Origin: Crambe crambe
Taxonomy: Eukaryota > Porifera > Demospongiae > Poecilosclerida > Crambeidae
Direction: 5' to 3'
NCBI GenBank assembly: GCA_963924555.1
Contig: OZ004594.1
Coordinates: forward strand, 930,001 to 994,000
Length of the DNA: 64,000 nucleotides
Positions within the stretch are counted from its first letter, which is position 1; every line of letters begins with the position of its first letter. This document shows, one piece after another, positions 1-13,075 of this stretch. A model generated the notes under the pieces. The model was not told the origin of the DNA. It was given only the letters and a program-made list of their open reading frames with translations, and searched no databases. A program made the translations under genes and the position numbers.

Positions 1-1632
<1,632 letters not shown>

Positions 1633-1745
1633 TTTCATAACTATCTGTATTCATTAATTTTTATGATCATTAATTAATTTTATATGTGGGCGGGGCCGGT
1701 ACATAGTGCGCACGCGCTCGCAGCTTGCTTGACACCTAGCTACAT

Positions 1746-1755
1746 TGCGCATGCC
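1746..1755. promoter_or_regulatory. NRF1-like GC-rich palindrome upstream of second transporter
   Basis: TGCGCATGCC lies about 90 bp upstream of the ATG at 1844, in the 211-bp gap after the preceding stop. It matches the core of the NRF1 consensus except at its last position. Similar sequences occur at the UQCRC2 and FBF1/AMN1 promoters in this window. The assignment is by motif only. Confidence 0.35.
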
Positions 1756-1843
1756 CAGAAAGAAAACCATTGTGCTAGTGAATAAAAAACTTGCTGGAGC
1801 TGAGTCTGTAGCTAGCTAGCCTAAATCAATTTTATCAGTCGAG

Positions 1844-4218
1844 ATGCAGGAGGAGAGAGAAGAGAGGAAGTCTGGTAACGTCCAGCAGGCTGTAGAAGTG
1901 AAGAATAGTAGCAACAGCAGCAGCAAATATCCCTATGTTCCTGTAGCATTCTTGATGGTGGCCACATCAGGACAAGAGTAAGTAAAGCCTAGTCTAGTAG
2001 TCAATTCCAACATGTAGAGCTAGGGTGAAATGCTGTGTGGCTGCCACATTAATTTATTGTGCCCCTTTAATTAATGATACCACCATAGGGGTGTGTCTTC
2101 TGGACTATCATCCATACTGGAGTTATACTTTGTGAGGTTCTTATTCATCTGTTTTGGAATGGATGCAGCCACCAGTCTGGGCACAATGGTTGTGAACATT
2201 TTTATGGCTGGCTCTCAGTTATGTGCCATCTCTGCTGGATTACTTGCTGATAAAGTCCTTGGTGAGTCAGTATATGAATCCTTAATCCTACAAAGCTGTC
2301 ATGAAAGAAATGTTGCAAGTTTTGATTTGTAACTGCACTTTCTGTGACCACCTATAATGGGCCAGGGATAAATAATAGAGAGCTGGATTGATCTTGTTGC
2401 AGGGTGATCTGATTAGACAGGCTCTTCACCATAAGTCTTAATGTTGGTTGCAGGAAATTACCCAACGCAGGTATTCAGTGTAGTCCTTAAAACTGCTGGA
2501 ATGTTTCTCCTGGCATTTGCCACATGGCAGTACAGTATCACACAACCTCAGTGCTGCTATGAGACTGGCAGCAATACTTCACTGGCAGCTACTGTTGTTG
2601 ATGATGGAGTGGCATGGAATAATAACTGTAGTGAGCTGTCTAAGGCCATCATACTTCCAGGAGCCTCTCTTCATCTCACTCCCAATGTACTCATAGCATT
2701 AGTCCTACTTGGACTAGCAGTAAGTCAGTACAGTGTAGTAGTTTTATAAGGCTTCATCTGGTCACATGCCCCCTCTCGGAGTAATTATGCATACATTTTC
2801 ATTTAATTATATAGCTTTTTGCAGTGGGTTATGGACACATAACAACCTTACAGTGTGTGTTCATCGCAGATCAGTTCAGAGAAGATGTAAGATTAATGCA
2901 AAAAATTGTTTATGATAATAATTTCTGTAATAATGATTATGCTAGCAATCGGAAGCAATGGTGCATTCCTTTGGGTGGTACTTTCTGTTCACCAATGTGG
3001 GTACCTTGATCTTTGACGTAGGAATTCCCATTGTAAGACAGTCACTGGGATTTGTGATAGCATGGTTTATTTTGCTAGGTAAGTTATGGTCATTTCTGTT
3101 CATTTCAATTTGGGAGGATACCGATATTTGCACAGTTGTGGCTGCTGTATTTAATTTGATCTTTTTGAGTGGGAGCTGTTTTTATGTCAAGAAGAAGCCT
3201 CACAGACCTCAATGCTGCTGTCCAAGGGTAAAGAATTCAACACAGCAATCAGAGACAGAACCTCTCTTAGAGGAGAAAAGTGAAACAAAATGCTCTTGTT
3301 CTTGGCTGAGGGAACTGCTTCCTTTTGTTGGTATATTCACTCCTTTCATTGTCATGTGGGGCATCTTCGCACAACAGATAACAACATTCGTAGTGCAAGC
3401 CACACACATGAACTGCTATTTAGGAAAACTCCATATCCCTCCAGGTCTGTTTGGTATCAGCATCTTCTATCACTAAAAAATAAAATTGATTTTGATACTT
3501 GCCTTCTTTGGTCTCTGCCTAGTCAAAGAGAGCATTTATATTTCTCTTGTAGATATCATCCCAAGTGTTTGTGATGCTCTGGTCATTGTTATTGTTGTCT
3601 TCCTCGACTATTTGGTGTATCCTCACCTTGAGAAGAGCATGAAAATCAAAATAAAACAACTCCATAAGGTTACTTTGACCAGTTGCTAATGCATTATGGT
3701 ATTCCCTCTTTTATATAGTTGATTGCAGGGATGATTTTTGTTGCCTTGAGCTTCTTGATGGCAGGATTGCTACAGATCTATGTGAACAGCTACCAGTTTG
3801 ATGACTGCCATGGCAACGTCAGCATAGTGTGGCAACTCCCTCAACTTATCTTGATGTCCTTTGGAGAAGTGATAGTGGCAGTGACTGCAATGGAGTTTGC
3901 CTATTCACAAGCTCCACCACGATTCAGGTCACTCATAACTGTAGCTGGTAATGCATGTGACAATATACTATAATCACATGACATGCTTGTGACTGTCAGT
4001 TGTAACTGTAGCTGCTAGCTTGATTAACTCTGGCTATTGCATTCCACAGGAATATTGTCATAGCAATGGCAAGCACATCACAGGCCCTGGGGACACTGCT
4101 TAATGTAGGTGCAGCTCATATCCGATGGAGTCTCATGGATGAGTATTTCACTTATGTGGCCTTAATGGTGGTCACAACAGTGCTATTTACAATCATTAAC
4201 AGACGATTTCTAAGATAG
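1844..4218 (+). CDS. SLC15/POT-family peptide transporter (paralog 2)
   Basis: This is a multi-exon transporter. Exon 1 (1844-about 1978) gives MQEEREERKSGNVQQ and a first hydrophobic segment. Later exons carry GLSSILELYFVRFLFICFG (about 2090-2261), GNYPTQVFSVVLKTAGM (2453-2718), LFAVGYGHITTLQCVFIADQ (about 2815-2887), the RQSLGFVIAW exon (about 2950-3077), a hydrophilic loop with PLLEEK and then HIPPG (about 3134-3448), DIIPSVCDALVIVI (about 3554-3668), and the EFAYSQAPP exon (3719-3928). The terminal exon (about 4050-4218) reads NIVIAMASTSQALG and ends at TAG 4216-4218. Several membrane helices and the POT signature are evident. Intron positions match paralog 3 exon for exon. A proton-coupled di/tripeptide or histidine transporter is expected from the family; the substrate is not visible here. 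Confidence 0.88.
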
Positions 4219-4376
4219 GTTCATAATATCTCTTTCTACTGGAAATAGCTATTAATCATTTTTGTGGGTGGGGCTCGAGTAATGGCACTCCCTATGCATG
4301 GTAGGCATTTTAGGGGTGTGGTTTAAATAAGTACAATAGCTCTGTTTAGGTACAAGCTCTGTTCAGGACTTAGCTG

Positions 4377-7038
4377 ATGCAGAATGATAATGATAAAAGG
4401 AAGTCTGGAAAGATCCAGAATGCTGAGGATAAGGGCAGCATCAGCAGTAGCAAATATCCCTATGGTCCAATCTCCTTCTTGCTAGGAGCAACTGTGGGAC
4501 AAGGGTGAGATAACTACTAGCCAATGCTGTTAGGCAGTAGGTGTGAACTAACTACTAAGATGCCTTAGATAGATAGAGAGAAGCTTTGCATGATTGTGGT
4601 GCAGTGATAACTCTAGTGCATAGCTACTCTGTTTGCTCTCACTTGCAGATATGTGGCCTCAGGGCTACAATCAGTGCTGGAATTGTACTTCGTACGCTTT
4701 TTGTTCATCTGCTCTGGGACAAAGAGAGCCACTTCTCTCAGTACAACATGTGTAAATGTATTCATAGCAGTCTACCAACTCTGCGCCATTTCTGCTGGAT
4801 TCCTTGCTGATAAAGTCATTGGTAAATCACAAAGTTTAATATAATTACATAAATAAATCTATTGATATCTCCTTGCAGGTAACTATCAAACTCAGACACT
4901 CAGTGTAGTCATGACGACTACTGGGATATTCCTGTTGACTTTCTCTACATGGCAATACAGTATTTCACAGCCTGATTGTTGCTATGGGAGTGGCAATACT
5001 TCAGTAGTGGCTGCACTAGGTGGTGAAATAGAGTGGAGTAATTGTAGCGAGTTGCATAAGGAAACATTACTACAAAGAGCCACTCTCCACATATCACCCA
5101 GTGTCAATATAGCATTGGCTCTACTTGGAATTATGGTAAATTAAAGGGTAGTATTATACATAGACTAATCATTATTATCTTTACCCTAGCTCTATGCTGT
5201 TGGATACGGGCATATTAACACTGTGCAGAGTGTCTTTGTTGCTGATCAGTTTAAAGAAGAGGTAGCCATAGCTGATTTATATTATCATTAGGAAAACTGT
5301 GTACAGTGGAACATCTGAATAAAGGACACACTAGGGACAACCATTTAATTGTAGAGAGCGCAACCTCTTAAAAAAAGGTACCTTTGTAGAGAGGTTACTT
5401 CTATTGTGTCCTTTATGTTCTTTATGGTTCTTTATTTCAGTCTGCATGGCTTCTCATTTGATGATCACATATCATAGCAAGGCATGTGCATGCATTTTTT
5501 TTTTCATAGTCAAAAGCCAAGAAGCGTTCCTTCTCATGGTATTACCTCTGCTGCAACTTGGGTGCACTGGGTGGGGAATCAGGACTGCCCATTCTGAGGC
5601 AATCTCTGGGATTTGTCATAGCATGGTTCACTCTACTAGGTGAGAAGTAATTTACCAATATTCAGACCTTGTACTTCGTATTTACTTTGTATTAAGGATC
5701 CACCTTTTTTTCTACTGTTCTATTTCTTTCTGGGAGCTGCTTTTATACAATTAAGAAACCAGAAAAACCTCTGACCTGTTGTTGCAGAAGAGAAAACTCA
5801 AAGACTGTAGGTCACTAGATGTATGATACAAATTCTATAAGTCAATTATTATTCAGGCTCTAAGCACTGAAGCAGAAGAGAGGCCTCTGTTACAGGGGAA
5901 AGGTCAAACAGCGATACCAAAGTCCTCTAGCATGCTCTCATGGTTAAGAGAACTGCTACCCTTCCTGGGGGTCTTTGGACCACTGATCGTATTTTGGGCT
6001 GTGTTCTACCAGCAGAATACGACATGGGTCGTCCAAGGCACTCATATGGACTGCTACATAGGACACCTCCATGTCCCACCAGGTTCATAAGAAGTTTACA
6101 ATGAAATAAAAATTATAGAGCAATATTTACAGATTTGATGCCAAGTGTTAATGATTTCATGGTCATCATCATTATTCCTACACTTGAGTACCTGGTCTAC
6201 CCTCACCTCGAAGCAACTATGAAGATCAAAATCCTACCACTCCACAAGGTGCTTTGAAAAATAGTACACTTTATGCTACACATAAGAGGACAATCTAAAA
6301 GTGCCATTGTATACACACTCTATACAAAATAAGAGGTTTCCCCAAGTGTGAGAGACTTCCACTGTAGCTAAATACCCAAGGCCATGAATCCAAAATACTT
6401 CAGCAATTCTTACTCTAAACTATTTCGTGACTGTGCAGTTAATCGTTGGAATGACGAGTGCTGCCTTGAGTTTCTTGATGTCAGGTTTGCTGGAGGTGTA
6501 TGTGCGCAGCTACCAGTTTGACGACTGCCGTGGCAACGTCAGCATAGCGTGGCAGCTCCCTCAGCTTCTCTTCATCTCCATTGCAGAGGTGATGGTGTGT
6601 GTCACTGGACTGGAATTTGCCTACTCACAGGCTCCTCCACAATATAGGTACTATATAGATCTATGCTGTACAGTGGAGCCTCCGAATATTGGACACACTT
6701 ATGGGACCCATGCAGCTGTTTGCCCTTAGTAGAAAGGTTGTCCTCTTTTTGTACACAACCTTACTTTTAGATTGTCCTTTGTTCCTTCTTTCGGAGTGTC
6801 CTTTATCAGAGGTTCCAAATGTAACTATTCTGTATAGCTAAACGAACTCATTCTTTCTACTTTCAGGAACACTGTCACAGCTATGTGGTTTTTGTCTCAA
6901 GCCCTAGGGACGTTGCTGAATGCAGGTGTGGCACAGATCCACCAACTGACTCTCATGCAAGAGTTCTTTGTGTATGCATCATTCATGGTTGTGGTCACAG
7001 TACTGTTTGCACTCATCAACAGAAAATATACACACTGA
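4377..7038 (+). CDS. SLC15/POT-family peptide transporter (paralog 3)
   Basis: This gene has the same exon plan as the preceding one. The start at 4377 reads MQNDNDKRKSGKIQNAEDKG and SSSKYPYGPISF. Exons follow with LQSVLELYFVRFLFICSG (about 4651-4821), GNYQTQTLSVVM (about 4880-5136), LYAVGYGHINTVQSVFVADQ (5191-5261), SWYYLCCNLGALGG...RQSLGFVIAW (about 5511-5640), loop exons (about 5700-6081, ending HLHVPPG), DLMPSVNDFMVIII (about 6132-6249), EFAYSQAPPQYR (about 6437-6647) and a last exon NTVTAMWFLSQALGTLLN ending at TGA 7036-7038. Two of its introns carry short inverted-repeat MITEs (5303-5435 and 6670-6823). It is more diverged from paralogs 1 and 2 than those are from each other, most visibly in the last exon. 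Confidence 0.88.
5303..5435. mobile_element. MITE, CAGTGGAAC family, copy 1 (degraded right end)
   Basis: The left end reads ACAGTGGAACATCTGAAT followed by AAAGGACAC. The right end contains GTGTCCTTTAT on the opposite strand. The element sits in an intron of transporter paralog 3 and shares its ends with the element at 6670-6823. The CAGTGGAACCTC terminus is typical of small non-autonomous DNA transposons in many marine invertebrates (family knowledge). Confidence 0.55.
6670..6823. mobile_element. MITE, CAGTGGAAC family, copy 2
   Basis: The left terminus at 6670-6696 (ACAGTGGAGCCTCCGAATAT) is the inverse of the right terminus at 6796-6823 (TTTATCAGAGGTTCCAAAT), giving about 27-bp imperfect terminal inverted repeats around a 154-bp element. 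It lies in the last intron of transporter paralog 3. A single arm of the same family is at 9511-9550. Confidence 0.65.
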
Positions 7039-8160
7039 ATACATTATATAATCCTAAGCATAAGGCAAGTGAGCGAGAATGTTCCAAGCATTCTCCTCTC
7101 CTTTATAGAGGAGAATGCATGTGGACATGTGGACAATTTCGTAAAACTGTGCCACATCCTCCTACCTGATGTTAGTGACTGGGAAAGGGTGTAGCCTTGG
7201 TGGGTGGGGAAGCAGAAGGAGTTTAGACATGGAGTAAAGGTGCTGCCTGGGGTAAGTATAGGAAATTGGATGTTCGTGCTGGGGCATACACAGGAGAATC
7301 ACCCTTTCATTTGATGGAGTGATATGTGCTAATTGATGTAATATTCAAAGCAGCACTTGCACATGTCTGAATCAGGAACAATACCTAAGGAGGGGGGTGC
7401 AGGGGAAGCTTCCCCTCCAAACAGCTGAACTTCCCCCCCCCCCCCCCCCCCCCAAACTGACCCCCCAAGATATTGCCAAAAGAAAGAGTTTTAGGACAAA
7501 AATAGTATAGGATCCAAGCATTTAAAAAAAAAATACTTGTATTATTTTAGAATTTAAGCATTTTTGGCTTCATGCTCTGCGCAGGAGGGGGCACATTCCC
7601 CTTCCCCCACTGTGGCCTTATGGCCACACGTTCCATGAGCTTCCCTTCCAAGGTGAAATTCCTAGATGAAACCCTGGCTCTGTGTAGCATCCAGTGTTGA
7701 TATTCATTTTGGTAAGTATAACTCTGAGAAGACGCTCTCAATGTCAGCATTAGGTAGTTAACTGTTGGGAACACCCCAGAATCCTGTGCAGCAGTGACAA
7801 TGGAATCAGTACTTATCTTCAGGGAATAGATCCAAATGTTTAATCCACCATTGGATAGGTCTGAATTTTCATGATCCTTTTGTCAAAATCTACAACAAAT
7901 TATTATCAACTTGAATATGTTCTAGTCTCCCTCCCGAGACTAAATATAAATTCAGCATGGGGGGGGGGGGCCAAAATCTAAAAATCTGGGGGCCATGGCC
8001 CCTTGGCCCCCCAGATTCCTCCGCCTGTGTTCAGCATTTTTTTTTATCGCTTTGGAGGTGGGACATTCACACTAGAAATGACATCCTACTCTAGTGTGGT
8101 TTTCCTAGTTTTTTGAGCATGCGCGACCTTTGACCATTAAAAACAGTTCCGCACGCGCGC
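7039..8160. other. Intergenic region with low-complexity tracts
   Basis: No coding sequence is supported between the third transporter and the Death-domain gene. The stretch holds a C-run near 7432-7453, an A-run near 7523, a G-run near 7960 next to a GGCC-rich segment, and a T-run near 8038. The reading frame on the minus strand near 7547-7774 has no recognisable domain and crosses repeat-like sequence, so it was not called. Confidence 0.6.
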
Positions 8161-8171
8161 CTCCTGGATAG

Positions 8172-8180
8172 TATAAAAAG
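8172..8180 (+). promoter_or_regulatory. TATA-box-like element
   Basis: TATAAAAAG precedes the Death-domain reading frame. It is only 11 bp before the first ATG (8191). If it is used at the usual 30-bp distance from the transcription start, translation would begin at the in-frame ATG at 8212 or 8227 instead. Confidence 0.45.
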
Positions 8181-8190
8181 CCGCCAGTGC

Positions 8191-9799
8191 ATGCAAGATC
8201 ATGGTGTGGCTATGGTGGTAGCAAAAATGAATATGAGTTATATGATACTTCTTTCTCTATTAGTTAGAGTGGATCATGGATACAGTTCTTCTCCAACTCT
8301 TCCTTGCGTGCTAAACTTGAACTTGCCTGAAAAAATCGGAGCTAATTATTACAAATTTGGTATTATGTTATTGGGAGATGAAGTTGGAAACAAAGTCAGA
8401 GCTGTAGAGGTAAATTATCTGAATTATTTATCTAAAGGTAATGGGAGGCCTTTTCCTGCGTACGAAGGCTACGCGTGCGCGTACGAAGGCTACGCGTGCG
8501 CGTACGAAGGCTACGCGGCGTGGTACGTGGCACCCAATGCTGAAATCGGTTGTAACACATTCTCCTATGAAGCTCTATGGACTCCGCACGGATTTTTTCC
8601 ATCCGAAAGAAGCAGCAATTCCTCCAGCAGCTGAAAGAAGCAGCTCCAGCAGACTGAAGGGTTCGGGAGAGGGAAGAAGGAAGATCCATTCCAGCCTTGG
8701 AGAAAGCATTTCCACCAAGCTAGGTCTGGACCCGGCAATTCTTCCACGTGGCAGAAATCGGTTGTAATACATTCTCCTATGAAGCTCTATGGACTCCGCA
8801 CGGATTTTTTTCCATCCGAAAGAAGCAGCAATTCCTCCAGCAGCTGAAAGAAGCAGCTCCAGCGGACTGAAGGGTTCGGGAGAGGGAAGATCCATTCCAG
8901 CCTTGGAGAAAGCATTTCCACCAAGCTAGGTCTGGACCCGGCAATTCAGGTTCCTCGTTGGAGGATAACGTCCTAGAAAAAACAGAAAGGATAGAAAATC
9001 CGAAAGAAGCAGCAATTCCAATCCGGGGATTCGAACCACACGACAGGACGTTCCAAAGCGGACGGCACTACCCATGCGCTACAGTGGCAACGCCACAAAA
9101 AATCTTTTTGAAAGCGATATTTATATGTGACAGTCGAGGGTAGAAATCAGACTTTATTCACGTTTTACTATTTAGTCATCCTTTTATCGTGCTTTACAAT
9201 ACAATTTTCTGCCTTTCGAACTTTCTTTTTCAAAAGTAGAAAGCGTGAATAAAGTTTGATTTCTACCCTAGACTGTCACATATTTATTCTTTGGTTGCCT
9301 TAGGTAGCCCTTTGCAAGCTGGGCGAGTGTTGGAATTACAACAGTGCGTGAATAGACCAAACGCTCACTTGCACCTTTTCGGAATTCCTATAGGCAATGT
9401 AGCAGGAGACTCTTTCCACGACCGAATTGCTGGTCCCAATCGCCTCAGTAATAAGAAACTGAAGGGCAGCTACTGTATTGCTAGCTAGTTTGCTTCCCTA
9501 TAGCTAAATATACAGTAGAACCTCTGATAAAGGACATTCTGAGGACAAACCTGGAAATCTTAAGTACCATAATGATTCATTTTGACACTGATTCTTCTCC
9601 ATACTACCAGGTTGCAGCTATGGGAGATGTTGAAAGGATGACAATAAAGATTCTGGAGAAATGGTTACAAGGTGAAGGTAGGACTCCAAAGAGCTGGATA
9701 ACAATCATCAAAGTGTTGAAGGAGATCAATTTAAACGAGCTGGCCAAAGATATCAAACAGTCTCTTGAGAATCAAGAGTTTCAAGACTGTAATTTATAA
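8191..9799 (+). CDS. Small Death-domain protein, two coding exons
   Basis: Exon 1 (8191-about 8436) reads through YYKFGIMLLGDEVGNKVRAV, the first helices of a Death domain. Exon 2 starts near 9610 after a CAG acceptor with VAAMGDVERMTIKILEKWLQ, continues GRTPKSWITIIKVL and NLNELAKDI, and stops at 9797-9799. The Trp-Leu...Ser-Trp...Leu...Leu-Ala pattern is characteristic of the last helices of a Death domain. These domains assemble apoptotic or innate-immune complexes by homotypic contacts. The start is uncertain: ATGs at 8191, 8212 and 8227 are in frame, and the TATA element favours a later one. The intron of about 1.17 kb is full of repeats and is much longer than typical introns here. A broken second copy lies at 13160-13297. 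Confidence 0.6.
8458..8520. repeat. 21-bp tandem repeat, three copies
   Basis: Units start at 8458, 8479 and 8500 with no mismatch until the last few bases of the third unit. The period is a multiple of three, so reading on from the Death-domain exon gives a repeated seven-residue AYEGYAC. It lies just after the inferred splice donor near 8437. Confidence 0.95.
8525..8948. repeat. 212-bp tandem duplication
   Basis: The segment containing AAATCGGTTGTAA at 8543 recurs at 8755, a 212-bp offset. The two copies are nearly identical to their ends (CTGGACCCGGCAATTC at about 8728 and 8934) apart from a few substitutions and a small deletion in the second copy. Both lie inside the Death-domain gene intron. 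The high identity indicates a recent duplication. Confidence 0.9.
9010..9096 (-). repeat. tRNA-derived (SINE-like) sequence or tRNA pseudogene
   Basis: On the minus strand there is an A-box-like TAGCGCATGGGTAG with a pairing GCGC/GTGC D-stem, followed about 40 bases later by a perfect B box GGTTCGAATCC. The anticodon stem and acceptor ends do not pair properly, so a functional tRNA is unlikely. Internal Pol III promoter boxes without a tRNA fold are typical of tRNA-derived SINE heads. It sits in the Death-domain gene intron. Confidence 0.5.
9123..9283. mobile_element. Hairpin MITE with 40-bp inverted repeats
   Basis: The arm at 9123-9162 (ATATGTGACAGTCGAGGGTA, then AAATCAGACTTTATTCACG) is the reverse complement of the arm at 9244-9283 with two mismatches. 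About 80 bp separates the arms, giving a 161-bp fold-back element. No coding capacity. It is located in the Death-domain gene intron. Confidence 0.85.
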
Positions 9800-9898
9800 C
9801 TACATGATGTGTATTTTTTTCATTTTCTTAATAATGATACCACTATAATGATACCACTAATATTGAGCACTACATACAGTTTCACAGTCACAAACTAG

Positions 9899-12800
9899 CT
9901 ATCTGAGAGAGACTTCAGTCAAGAGATGATCTAAACGTGGAGTACTGGAGAGGTCTCCATGTGTGACGTATGAGGCTTTGGTGGCAAACCCAGCTCGAGA
10001 AAACTATAAAAGAGAGGAGAGGGAAATTTAGACCACTAGACAATAACCTCCAAATCTCATGGCCCACAACATCACAGCAATAATCTAACAAACAAACAAA
10101 CAAAAAACAAAAACAATATCATCTTATTAATAAAGAGACTTGCTCTACTGTCCTATTCATTTACTCTGTATATACAATAATTCTTTCGTGCCATACTACT
10201 CACCCTGATTATATCATCCTTAGTGACTGAATCTACCAGTGCGAGTGTCTTGTCAATAGGTGAGTAGGCCCCTTTAATATTAACCTACAGTAAAGTCCAG
10301 GAGAGAAGTATATAGTGAGATAACAATTATACACACAACACACATGCACACACACTCACGATACATACCTGATTTCCAATGTCTTCTGTTAGAGTGGCCT
10401 GTGCCTCAGTACTCATTACATATCTTGTCTTCAGTTGATTCCTATGAACATATAGAAACAAAAGTAATTCCTCAAAACTTCTTTCTCCGTTAATCTTACT
10501 TTGCCTTGGCGATATCTGCTTCAGAAACATTCCCCCTTGCTATGTCACTAAAGTCCTTCATAGTTGCCTTCAGCAGCTAAGAATGAACACATTGATGATA
10601 ATAACTGATGCTGCAATAACATTACGGCATGACTTACTTTCTCTGCATCATTGGGTTGAGAAATGATATAAATACCGAATAACCCACTGTCCGAATAGTT
10701 AATATTTAGAACCGACACCTAACACAGTTACACATAATAGTAAGGAGCATGTAGGTATTATAGGAGAATAGCTTACAGAGAATGGGTTGTCTGTCACCAA
10801 ACCACCTGCCTTGCTAAGCCTGCTCAGAAAGCAACAGTGTATCAATTTTTCACTATAATTATGATTTAATATGAACACCCCTGTTTCTTACCTTGCAGAG
10901 GTGTTTGAGCCCCACTTGATGTAGCCATGAGGTTCAGCCCCTAGAATGTGCTGGAGGATACCAGCTGCCAATAAGTCAGTTTGAGCACCCTTTCGGCTAA
11001 GGGGAAAAAAATCATGGCTTCATGGTAAGCACCTTATTATCACCATATTCTACACTGCTACTATCTATAAAGACTCCCTCTCACCTAGCTCCCTTGCAAA
11101 CAACTGCAGCATAAGTCAGATCTGACTTTGAAGGGATACGAAGCTCAGACCCTATGGGATGAAAGTAAAGAAAAACTTGGTTGACAGGACTTCAGTCAAC
11201 CAGGTGGCTACTGGCAAGTCATGGTGGGCTCTTACCTCCAACATACTCAGCCTGAGCGGTAGGAGTGTCGGCACTAGCATTATCCGAGCTAAAGGAATTC
11301 TTGACACATCTAGTAAGTTCTTCATGACCCATCCCTGAAACATCAATAAGAAGTCATGAGTTATAATACAAGATACAGGACTTGGGACATACCCACTCCA
11401 ACTATAACAGTTGCCTCTGGATGGAAGTAATCCTTCACATATGATTGGAGCTGTGCATGGAGGAAATGTTAAGTGTGTGAACCAAACACAATGGAAAGCA
11501 AAAAAACAACAACAAAAAAACAAAAAAACAACAACAACAACAACAACAACAAAAAAAGCTTACATACATCATCACTTGTGAACTTTGAGAAGTTTCGTGG
11601 TGGGCAGAACAAAGGGTTACACAAGCTATTCCTAAAAGTGATAAAAAATAAAGAACCTTTACTTTTAGGACTAGCAATAAGTGTTTGAGGTGTATTTAAT
11701 TCAGGGGTCAATAAATTTGCAGAGGGGTTCCAAAAAGTGTCCCGAAATAGAGTCAGGGAGTCTACATTTAGGGGTTCCACTGTACACCCAGCTTTCTAGA
11801 AGTTGGCAACTGATGTGCAGAAATTATTGCTGGTCACTGTTTATTTTCCACACCATAACAACTAAAATTTAGAATGTCTAAGCATATGACCACTCCTCTT
11901 TCCAGCTATGGTTAGACACCAAATACCTGTAGGCAATCTGGTGCACGCCCTCCAGTACAACAGAAGTAGGGCAACTTTCAGCCTGCGCCACATCTAAGGG
12001 AAGGTACTTGAGTGTGTCGTGCACTTCCCAAGACTTAAACTTCTGGTAAGAGACCACAGAGCCAAGTGTGTCCATAATTTGAACTCTGCAACAGATAAAA
12101 AATCACATGCAAAAACATAACAGAATAGAGCAAAACTAACAGAACAGGTAAATCACATGCAAATACATAACAGAATACTGCAATTTACAAGTTGGTTGTC
12201 AGCACAATGTAGAATGCTGCATCTTGTGGTTACACTATAAAAAACGATGGGGAAATGGCATTCTACATTGCACCAACTTGCAAATTGCAGTAGAGCAAAG
12301 TGATTTTAAACTAACAGATTGCCACGGAGGAAGCTGGAGGAGTAGATCAGGTGTTCTCGTGTGGAGGCAACACTGTAAGTATAAATGAAACCAATGACAA
12401 CTAGTTAAGATTCTACTTCCCAGCTCTCACTCAAGAGATCCTCCTATCAGGTCTGTTTCCCTGGAAATTCTGAGTGCCGAACGGTCATCGTTTCCCTGAC
12501 AAGTATAGAAATAATCACCTAAGCATCATTAATATTCAACTTGTCCTACTCACCAAGAAAGCACACTTTCTAAGGAGGTGGGTGAGTCCTTGTTGGGTAT
12601 AGGACTCATAGCGGCTACCTGCTCTCACAAATACCGACACATTTGATAGAGAGGAGTAGTTCTCCACTGATGCCACAGTATAACCATTGACTTTAGAAAT
12701 CTGATGTACGTACCCATGAAGCAATGATTATATCTGGGAAAGCACTATTACCTTGATATCTTCAGGAGGACTTCTAGTTTCAGGACTTCTATCAGCTGGC

Positions 12801-12991
12801 AACTCGATGGGATTTGTGAGTGGAACTGCTACCCGAGAGTACCACTTCTAACCATACATAAACAAGTGTGCTTTAAATGGAATTATACCTAACCGAAGTG
12901 TTTTTGATTCGATTTAACTGTGTACTGTTTCCATTACCTGGCAAGAAGGCAGAGAAAAGCTCCGCGCTCTTCTTAATAGTAGAGAAGTCAT
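9899..12991 (-). CDS. UQCRC2: Cytochrome bc1 complex subunit 2 (core protein 2)
   Basis: This is a multi-exon gene on the minus strand. The first exon (12991 down to about 12937) encodes MTSLLLRRARSFSLPSCQ, an Arg/Ser-rich mitochondrial presequence. Next comes VNGYTVASVENYSSLSNVSV and FVRAGSRYESYTQQGLTHLL, the recognisable N-terminal M16-peptidase fold of core protein 2. Later exons read VVSYQKFKSWEVHDTLKYLP, NPLFCPPRNFSKFTSDDL, and a C-terminal end KASYVTHGDLSSTPRLDHLL that aligns with the conserved end of UQCRC2. The stop is at 9899-9901. The metalloprotease HxxEH motif is replaced by HLLRK, consistent with a structural, non-catalytic subunit on the matrix side of complex III. Two NRF1-type sites lie just upstream. 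MPP-alpha was considered, but the sequence fits core 2 better. Confidence 0.85.
12177..12291. mobile_element. Hairpin MITE in UQCRC2 intron
   Basis: The left arm starting ACTGCAATTTACAAGTTGG (12177) pairs with the right arm ending CCAACTTGCAAATTGCAGT (12291). The pairing extends through a shared CAATGTAGAATGC with a 7-bp indel. Total length is 115 bp, with no coding capacity. Confidence 0.8.
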
Positions 12992-13075
12992 CAATGATGG
13001 TTTTCTTCAGAGAGCACCGAGCACGTGATCACTAACGAAGAATTAGAAGCACACGTACACGCCCACTAACTTAAC

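Noticed and set aside
9010-9096. Functional tRNA gene on the minus strand
   Set aside because: The A and B boxes are present, but the anticodon stem and acceptor stem do not pair, so it is kept only as a tRNA-derived repeat.
12990-13030. E-box CACGTG near the UQCRC2 start as a separate promoter call
   Set aside because: A six-base motif occurs often by chance; it is mentioned only in the context of the stronger NRF1 pair.
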